A stretch of DNA of 37,553 nucleotides from positions 1-37,553 of IMG/VR virus record IMGVR_UViG_3300019754_000010; one strand, given 5' to 3'. The position numbers were made by a program, and so were the translations under genes. Shown here piece after piece: positions 31,537-37,553 of this stretch. Positions within the stretch are counted from its first letter, which is position 1, and every line of letters begins with the position of its first letter. The stretch is from a virus. The notes under the pieces are model-generated. The model was not told the origin of the DNA. It worked only from the letters and a program-made list of their open reading frames with translations, and did no database searches.

Positions 31537-32916
31537 TTATTGGTTATTTATAAAATCCTCTTTATTTTCTACAATTTCTCCATCAGAAATAATTATAGAA
31601 TCAAATTTATCTATTATTGGTCTTTCAAGAAATAAAGAAAAATCATTTTCTAAAATCTTTTCTGTTACCTTTTCAAGTGTTTTAGTGTCTAATTCTCATC
31701 AATTTTCTATCCTTATCATTTTTAAAGGACTTCATGAAATCATTACTAAATCAATACCGACTTCTATTTTTCTTGCTGTATTTAACAATTTATACTCAGT
31801 TCAATCTACTAAAATACCATCATCTTCTGAAATTTCCATATATTCTGGAATATTAGATTCAGAAATAATTTTAGTTCTATCTGATCTTAATTCTTCAAGT
31901 TTTTCTTCTTCTGTTTTAAAATTATGTAGATTAGTTTCTTTTTCTTCTTTAGCTTTTAAATATTGTTTATATTTATCAGCTTTTTCATTTGTAGCCTCAG
32001 TATCTGCAATTTTTCTATCAACATCTTCAAGACTTCAATGTTTTTTATCTAATTCTAACTCTGTTTCTTTAATTGTTTTTTCTACTTGTTGTCATTCTAT
32101 TTTATAATTTTCTAATTGTATTTTCGCTTCTTCTAATTTTTTTTCAAGTTCTAGTATTTCTTGTTTCTTTGATTGATATTTATTTAAAATTCATTCTTTT
32201 TTATTTACCAGATTTCAAATATTCATATAATCATTTTTTGCATCAAATAGATCTTCTATTTTAACTTCTTCTGTTTTTTCTGGTATTCCAGTTTCTGTTA
32301 TTTTTTCATAAATAGCTATAGATTGATCTTTCATAAATCTAACTTCTTTTCTAGCTTCTTCTTGTTTTTCTATTTGTAAATCAATCTCATCAGTATTCAG
32401 TCAAATAGTAGATTTAATCTCTTGTATTTGTTTTGTTTTTGTAAGTGTTCAAAGTTTCAAAGGATCTAAAGTAAGAGTATTTAATAATTGATCTAAACTA
32501 TCTTGAGATATTTTTTCTCAATTTATTTCAGCCCTTAAAGATCATTTTCATTTAGTTTTAAAAATTCTTTCTATAATAATTTCTTGATCTTCTCATTTTA
32601 AAGACATATTTATAACTGCTTTATTTTCTCATGATTTAACTAAACTTGCTTCCGACACAGCTCATTTACCATAAAATTTATTACCTTGTATAGCAGTTAA
32701 TATAGCTTCTACAACACTACTTTTACCATTTCAATTATAACCTCAAATTATATTAATATCTCAAAGTTCTGTAGAAATTCAATCTATATTTTTAAAGTTT
32801 TGAATATCTATATAATTTATTTTTAAATTTTTAACATCTTTTTTAATGCTTTTTTTCATACTTTCATCCATTGCATCAAATTTTTCTTGTGGAATATTAT
32901 CAAATGCTTTAGTCAT
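31537..32916 (-). CDS. SMC/RecF-like ATPase, 459 aa
   Basis: The Walker A loop GYNGNGKSSV is at residues 59-68 (NFKNIDGI just before is the usual beta strand). Residues about 175-370 are a long coiled coil with EEARKEVRF and KKLEEAKIQLENY. The C-terminal ATPase lobe has LLNTARKIEVGIDLVMI and KMIRIENGGELD, with no classical ABC LSGGE signature or DE Walker B. This matches a phage family of small SMC-like ATP-binding proteins. It probably works in DNA repair or recombination, near the SSB-like and resolvase genes. Confidence 0.8.
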
Positions 32917-33211
32917 TTTTATTTATTAGGTTATAAATTAATCTTATAAATTTTTCTAATTTAGGATAGTTTTTTTCTATATCTCTTGAAATTAAATAAA
33001 ATGGTTTTACATAACCAATATAAATATATTTTCTAGCTACTCATTCATTATCTTTAATTCTTTTAATCTTATATCATTTTTTAATTAAAGAATCAATAAC
33101 TGCATGTACAGAGTTTGGATCTCAACAAATATCTTTAACTGATTCTCTTGTTATATATCAATTTGTTTTTAAAAACTTTACAATCTTTTCAGATTTTTCT
33201 CATCTTTTCAT
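32909..33211 (-). CDS. Winged-helix DNA-binding protein, 100 aa
   Basis: Residues 1-70 look like a winged helix-turn-helix: EKSEKIVKFLKTNGYITRES, then VHAVIDSLIKKGYKIKRIK, then a wing with KYIYIG. The first two are the helices that place the recognition helix. The gene overlaps the ATPase gene by eight bases. It may be a transcription regulator of the replication arm or a loader. It is the only clear DNA-binding regulator candidate seen. Confidence 0.75.
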
Positions 33212-33217
33212 TTTTTC

Positions 33218-33331
33218 TTATATTATTTTGTAAAATAAAATTATTAAAAAAACTACCAAAAGATGATACTTTATTTCTGAAAAGATGTAGATTATTTCTC
33301 TATTGAATCTTCTTTTTAGTCTAGTTTTCAT
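33218..33331 (-). CDS. Small membrane protein, 37 aa
   Basis: It has a basic N-terminus (MKTRLKRRFNRE) and one C-terminal membrane segment (YHLLVVFLIILFYKII, residues 22-37). It fits between the SSB-like and winged-helix genes with small gaps on both sides and has no UGA codon. It could be a superinfection-exclusion or host-takeover membrane peptide, but no motif proves it. Confidence 0.5.
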   Translation of the reverse strand: MKTRLKRRFNREIIYIFSEIKYHLLVVFLIILFYKII

Positions 33332-33350
33332 TTTTTGATAGTGTTATGTA

Positions 33351-34250
33351 TTATTCAAAAGCAGAGTCTTTTTTTTCTGCTGGAGCTTCTTTAGCATCAG
33401 TTGTATCAATAACTTCTTCAACTTCTTTTTCAAGTTCTGCTTTTTTAGCATTTTCTCTAGCTATAGTTGTTGTTTTTGGTTCATCTACTGGAGCTTCTGC
33501 GAATATTTCATTTGCTTCTTCTTCACTAGCTGTTTCTTCATCATTAGCTTTTTCTTGTTCAGCTTGTTTTTCTTCTATTTCATTTTGAATGGCTTTTTCA
33601 TCTTCTTGTAAAGTTTTTGGAACTTCAATTCAAAAAGATTTCATTAAATCTTTATATTCTTGACTAGCTTTAACTCTTTCTAAATCCCAAGGTTTTAAAT
33701 ATTTTTTAGCTATATCATCCTCAAGAATATCTAGAAAATCATCTGGATCTTCCATTCAAAAATAGAAAGATTTAGTTTCTTGTTCATGGTAATTTACTTT
33801 TTTACTTTGTCATGATACAGAAGTAATAGTTTCATAATTTAAATCTTTACCTTTCATTTCAACATCAATAAAACATTTCATTCCAAGTAATTTGTCTAAA
33901 GAAAAATCTTTAATTTCTTTTACAGATTTTACATCACAAACAGCATTAATAACTTTTCAAAGTTTAGATTTATCTGAAATTACATCATTATAATTAGCTC
34001 AGATAATACCAATTTTTTCTTCAAATTCTCAAGTTAATTCTCATTTTTCAGCATCATATTTTTCTTGCTCTGCTTCAACCTCAAATAAGATTCTAATTTC
34101 TTCCATTGGTTTTGCTTCTTCTCATTCCTTAAATGATCTATATTCTGTTCATAATTCCATTACTCAAACTATAATTGCTGGATGTCATCAAGCTGGACAT
34201 TTAAAATATCAACCTCAACCACCCTCTTTATAACTTACTTTTTTTGGCAT
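33351..34250 (-). CDS. SSB-like protein with acidic tail, 299 aa
   Basis: The N-terminal 180 residues resemble a phage OB-fold family that binds ssDNA: PAGGHPAIIVGVMELGTEYR, then ILFEVE, then the lobe DFSLDKLLGMKC and ITSVSG. A typical YFGMEDPDDF segment follows. The last 95 residues are strongly acidic with Ala/Glu/Lys runs (EEKQAEQEKANDEETASEE) like SSB tails that recruit partners. The start codon lies at the end of the long structured leader, and the transcript probably starts near 34527. T4 gp32 controls its own synthesis through a leader structure, and that may also apply here. Confidence 0.65.
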
Positions 34251-34379
34251 AATATGTACATATTACTTAATAAAATATTTTTGGTTTTTATTTGTTCGCC
34301 CAAAACCTAAAAGCTAGTTTTATATATTTTTCTTTTACTTGAAGTCCAAGAGTTTTTAAATCTTTGCTTTGATTTTGTA

Positions 34380-34461
34380 GTTATATTCTACCCCTTATAT
34401 AACCTCTATCTTAAAGGATAAGATGACCAGCCGAGAGATTATACAGGGAGTAAAATATAAC
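34380..34461 (-). ncRNA. Strand-specific structured RNA element
   Basis: On the minus-strand RNA three stacked helices form. Helix 1 pairs 34461-34447 with 34394-34380 (15 bp). Helix 2 pairs 34443-34434 with 34407-34398 (10 bp) across a 3x3 internal loop. Helix 3 pairs 34424-34419 with 34413-34408 (6 bp) over an AAGGA-complement loop of five bases. A nine-base bulge (34425-34433) reads CGGCUGGUC. All three imperfect pairs are G-U when read from the minus strand and C-A mismatches from the plus strand. The element is likely a leader riboregulator or a small RNA. It is not a known class to me. Confidence 0.75.
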
Positions 34462-34533
34462 TTTTTAAGAAATTCTTTTATCAATTGCCATTTATTATAT
34501 TTGGCTGTTGTTTTATTTCTTGAACACATAGGC

Positions 34534-34561
34534 ATTATATGTTTTTTTATTTTTTTGTCAA
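34534..34561 (-). promoter_or_regulatory. Leftward consensus promoter, TTGACA-16-TATAAT
   Basis: The minus-strand -35 TTGACA (34556-34561) and -10 TATAAT (34534-34539) match consensus at all 12 positions with a 16-base A-rich spacer. The start would be near 34527, about 275 bases before the SSB-like gene. It lies right after the resolvase stop, so SSB-like and downstream genes can be transcribed separately. Confidence 0.85.
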
Positions 34562-34580
34562 AACTTTTTTTTATTTTTTT

Positions 34581-34964
34581 TTAGAATAATAATCTGATCT
34601 CCATTTCTCATTTATCTTTTTTTTCTATTATGTCTTTAAAGTCTAGTATTTTATACTTATTAAATTTAATAGAATAGACAATTGCTATAGCTTTTCAACA
34701 TAATCAAGATACTTTTCTTCAAGCACTCATTTGTGATGGTTCAAATTGAGCTATATCTAAAATATTACTATTAATCATCTTAAATTCAGCTATATATATT
34801 CCATCTGAGTTAGCTAAAATAGAATCTGTTGGCTTCATACTTCTATCTCAATCAGAGATCTTAAATCCCCAATTTCACAAGTCTTTCCATGCTTTTAAAA
34901 AAGCTGTATTAAATTTTGATTCAATCCTGTATTTTCATGGTACTTTTATATATAAATGTTTCAT
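34581..34964 (-). CDS. RecU-like / PD-(D/E)xK Holliday junction nuclease
   Basis: This 127-aa protein has a PD-(D/E)xK-type active site: KPTDSIL with Asp48-region, followed by YIAEFKM with Glu and Lys of E-x-K near residues 60-62. Then comes FEPSQMSA (FxxxQ), as in the RecU-like resolvase Q motif. It probably resolves branched replication/recombination intermediates before packaging. It is short for a RecU but normal for phage members. It is next to SF2 helicase and SSB-like genes. Confidence 0.78.
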
Positions 34965-34966
34965 AA

Positions 34967-35068
34967 TTATTTTTTTATACAATTACTACATAAATTATCT
35001 TTTGCCCAATAACATCAATTTCTACATGCTTGAGAATCACAACATCAACATTTTTTACATTTTTTCAT
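34967..35068 (-). CDS. Cys-rich zinc microprotein, 33 aa
   Basis: It has eight cysteines in 33 residues, ordered CKKCGCC, then C-R-N-G-C-Y-W, then LCSNC. This matches a recurring small phage protein with a C-x-x-C-G-C...C-x-x-G-C-x-W...L-C-x-x-C pattern, likely binding one or two zinc ions. Its role is unknown. It lies two bases upstream of the resolvase gene and nine after the SF2 helicase stop, so all are co-transcribed. Confidence 0.75.
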
Positions 35069-35077
35069 ATAAAATTT

Positions 35078-36454
35078 TTAATTATTAATATTTTTTTTCC
35101 TTTTTCTCAAAATTTTTACTATTTCAATATCGTCTCTTTTTAATAAATATTCATTTTCAACTACTTTAAATTTTTCTGCTTTTTGTTGTTTATAGTGTGG
35201 TAAATCATTCCATATTCAAACTTTTACATCGTTTTTGTATTCATATAGCCTTAATCATCTTCAAACTGCTTGGATTACATTAGCTCAGAATTTTATAGCT
35301 GATCAAAGAAAAATTGTATCTATAAATGGAATATCTACTCATGCTTTTACTTTTTGGATGGTTCAAATTATACAAACTCTTTTTCATGCTTTCACAAGTT
35401 TTTCAGCAGATTTTATATTTTTGTCATCATCTTCTATTTGTGTATCTCAAGTTATTTGAAAAATCCATCAAAATTTTTTACTTTTTGCAAATCTTTCAGC
35501 TTCACTTTTTCTATCAGTTAAGATTAATAAACATTTTCTTTTATCAAATAATTTAATTATTTTTTCTTCTTGTTCATTATATCTATCTTCATTTTCTGAT
35601 ACTGCTGTTCTCATTTCTGCTGGATTCTCATATTCATAGATCCATTTATCTACAATATAATCATAAAAAGTAAAATCTGGAATAAAATTATATCAGTTTT
35701 TATCTTTCTTTTTTACCATTATTAATTTTCAAAAATATCTTTCTAAATCACTTTCATCAAGATCCAGAGTAAATGGAGTAGCACTTAATCAATATAAAGC
35801 AATTCATTTTTTTCAATCAAAGAAAGCATTTAATCAATTCCAAAAATCTTTTGAAAAATATATTGGAGCTTCATCAATCAAAACAAGTTTAAAATTAAAG
35901 TCTATTTTTGATTGGCATTTTGAAAATCTTTCTTTTGTCATTATTGTAATATTTCAAAGCTCTGCTTTTCATCATCAATATTGAGCTGGAGTAATATTTG
36001 AGAATTTAACAAATTTTTGAAACATTTCTCACATTGTTTTTAAATTATGTACCAAAATCAAAGTATTTGTTTGATAATAATTCGCTATATCCATGATAAC
36101 ATGGCTTTTACCTCCTCAAGTATTAGTTTTAATTAATCAACATCTATAATTAAATTTTTCATTTCTTTTTTTAACAATTCTTAAAATTTCTTCTTGAATA
36201 ATAAGATCCTCAGAAAATTTTATTTTATCTTCTGGACTTATTTCATTTAACTTTAAATTTAAAATAGGTTCAATAGTATCTAATTGAACAGATCAAGGCT
36301 TTTCAAAAATATAATCTATTGTAGGTGGTAGAATATCAGTTTTTAAATCAAAAAATCTAAATACTCTTTCAATATACCTTTTCAGATGTAAATTATATTC
36401 TTCTTTTCTTTTAGTTAAAAAAGATTGCCTTTTTCTGAGCTCAATTAAATTCAT
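35078..36454 (-). CDS. SF2 DNA/RNA helicase, 458 aa
   Basis: This is a DEAD/UvrB-like SF2 helicase. Walker A NTGGGKS (residues 111-117) has its first Gly as UGA. Motif II is LIDEAP near residue 195, motif III GLSATPF near 224, motif V-VI region TIQKVKAGVDI near 376 and QAVGRGLRLY near 405. The N-terminal 100 residues are a phage-specific domain, perhaps binding the fork. It probably unwinds DNA in replication or recombination. Its ATG overlaps the 37-aa gene by ten bases. Confidence 0.94.
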
Positions 36455-36558
36455 TTTTTAATATTGTTAGTAATTAATTTAATTTCTTCTTTACTTTTGG
36501 CTTTCAATAAAGCTTGTTGTAATTTTTGGAATAATGTGCTTTTTACTAATTTTTTCAT
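36445..36558 (-). CDS. Small basic protein, 37 aa
   Basis: This small basic helical peptide (LFQKLQQALLKAKSKEE) overlaps its neighbours on both sides (10 bases with helicase, 13 with the 92-aa gene). It needs one UGA as Gly near its end. It could assist the helicase. No family is recognised. Confidence 0.55.
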
Positions 36559-36824
36559 TTTTTAATTTTTATAAAAATAAAAGTTGCAAAAATTTTATTA
36601 AGTATATTTGCTGTAATAAAAACTTTATTTTCTCATACTTTTGTAACTAAATATGATGTATAAAACTGTATTTCTTCACTTCTAATTTTTCACAAATAAT
36701 TTATATTTGAAGATATTGTTTCACATTCTCAAATTTGTTTTATTGCAAGTTCATGAGATTTTTTATCCAGATTGTCAAAAATATATCATCAACTTAAATT
36801 TCAGTATTTATTATTTTTATCCAT
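36546..36824 (-). CDS. Hypothetical protein, 92 aa
   Basis: A mixed alpha/beta protein (LAIKQIGECETISSNINYL, then VFITANILNKIFATFIFIKI) with TAG stop lies between the primase-helicase stop and the helicase. A hydrophobic stretch near residues 70-88 could be a buried strand pair or a membrane segment. The function is unknown. Confidence 0.66.
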
Positions 36825-36839
36825 AATGTTTTTTAAAAA

Positions 36840-37553
36840 TTATTTTTTTTCTGCTTCTTTTTCAAATTTTCACTCTGGAAAATGTCAGCATCATTTTACA
36901 GATTTTTCAATTCTATATCATCTTTCAGTTTTTCAATTTATTTTTAAAGATGTTATTTTATATCTTACAGATAAATTTGAATTAAAATATTGTATTTTAT
37001 ATCTATCATCATAATAAGCATCTTTTTCTCCCATATCTATTTGATACATATCTAATAAATAATTCCTTTCATGATTTGTAATTTTATTTATATCTGGATA
37101 TTTTTCTTCTACCCATTTGAAAAATAAATTTCAAACTGATTCAGATAAATATTCTAGATCTCTTTTATCTTCATTATCTAATGGTAAAATATTTTCTTTT
37201 GTTTTAATTTCTGGAAATTTATCTAATAACCAAGCTAATAAATTTTCTATATTTTCTTTTTTTTCAATTGCTCTTGCTATTTTTCTTCATCTTGCAAGAT
37301 CTATTGATTCTCAAGTTTTAATAATAGTCCATCTTCTGTTTCAACTATCTACAGAATCAAGCTGTACTGGTTTTGCTTCATTACTACTCATTATGAACCA
37401 TGCAATATTTTCAGCTCAAACAGCATCTTGTCATTTTTTTTCTATCATTATTTTTTCTGCCATAATGAAAGTTTTTAATTTTTGCATGTTCTTTTTTCAT
37501 TTGGCTGTACCATCTACAGATAATTCTTGAAATTCTACTATTAATTTTTGTCA
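36840..37553 (-). CDS. Primase-SF3 helicase, C-terminal part
   Basis: This is the end of the 769-aa protein begun at 1-1719. Bases 37431-37553 duplicate 1-123, so the unique part is 37430-36840 (196 codons plus TAA). It carries the SF3 motif-C region IAWFIMSSNEAKPVQLDS and the arginine-containing GNRRW, then a helical C-terminus and a basic, Cys/His-containing end (KGCGHFPEGK). The order with the Walker A of the left part is that of DUF5906-type helicases. Because the duplicated 123 bases equal 41 codons, the frame is kept even if the repeat is not removed. Confidence 0.85.
37431..37553. repeat. Terminal direct repeat, right copy
   Basis: This is an exact copy of bases 1-123. See the left copy for the reading that the genome is circular or circularly permuted, with a unique length of 37,430 bases. 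Confidence 0.95.

Larger units (their letters stand above)
34251..34580 (-). promoter_or_regulatory. Structured 5' leader of SSB-like gene
   Basis: This 330-base gap contains a consensus promoter (34534-34561) and about 275 bases of leader before the SSB-like start at 34250. The middle of the leader is a folded RNA (34380-34461). The remaining parts are A/T-rich with a small CTTGGACTTCAAG hairpin near 34340. No ORF longer than a few codons is visible. Confidence 0.7.

Noticed and set aside
31685-32264. Plus-strand open frames of 140 and 63 codons
   Set aside because: They lie opposite the coiled-coil part of the SMC-like ATPase, have hydrophobic low-complexity products, and would be the only rightward genes inside the leftward arm.
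34380-34461. tRNA gene reading UGA
   Set aside because: The fold is a single rod with one bulge. There is no T-arm GGTTCGAATCC-like sequence, no 5-bp anticodon arm with a UCA loop and no cloverleaf.
1-37553. CRISPR arrays, IS elements or integrase/att sites
   Set aside because: No regularly spaced repeats, transposase or recombinase motifs, or long inverted repeats were seen on either strand.
1-37553. UGA as tryptophan (code 4)
   Set aside because: UGA falls at invariant glycines of P-loops, TerL and the collagen-like repeat. Trp is encoded normally by TGG in the same proteins (for example KWWQM in TerL).

Overview
This window is an almost complete, probably circular, tailed-phage (Caudoviricetes) genome from a bacterium that reads UGA as glycine (translation table 25, used by Gracilibacteria/Absconditabacteria of the CPR). 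Read with the standard code it looks like debris. Read with UGA=Gly it resolves into 53 tightly packed genes, all ending in UAA or (five times) UAG and none in UGA. Invariant glycines of independent families are encoded by UGA: the Walker A loops of two helicases, the TerL nuclease motif D-L-G-x-x-D, and the Gly positions of a collagen-like GDK repeat. The DNA is very AT-rich. No tRNA gene was seen, so a host tRNA-Gly(UCA) must be assumed. No integrase, recognisable repressor or DNA polymerase was found.

The first 123 bases are repeated exactly at the end (1-123 = 37431-37553). Joining them gives a circle of about 37.43 kb and restores one 769-codon primase-helicase gene that the window cuts in two.

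Layout. A divergent control region (5164-5614) carries a strong leftward promoter and an array of TGTAAC/GTTACA hexamers. Rightward from it (5615-26884) lie packaging (TerS, TerL), portal, an Acb2-like cyclic-nucleotide sponge, scaffold, major capsid protein, head-tail genes, a beta-rich tail protein, a 931-aa virion protein with a CHAP domain, a 580-aa Gly/Ala-rich protein, a 996-aa collagen/propeller tail fibre with its partner, DUF1353, a holin, a spanin-like protein and a Cys/His peptidase. Leftward from it, and on through the junction (5163 to 1, then 37430 to 26972), runs the replication arm: a small conserved-domain protein, many small unknown genes, an adenine methyltransferase, primase-helicase, an SF2 helicase, a RecU-like resolvase, an SSB-like protein behind a long structured leader, a winged-helix protein, an SMC-like ATPase, a Pif1-like helicase, a cluster of tiny overlapping genes, a second methyltransferase and a membrane-anchored two-domain endolysin. 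The two arms converge on one bidirectional terminator at 26870-26897.

The most unusual points are the full UGA recoding, the uneven use of UGA (3 of 21 glycines in the capsid gene against 17 of 18 in a tail gene), a strand-specific structured RNA at 34380-34461 upstream of the SSB-like gene, the hexamer array next to terS, an interleaved pseudoknot/terminator after the portal gene, and a primase whose zinc finger has lost its cysteines. All protein identities are read from motifs by eye. None was checked by a database search.
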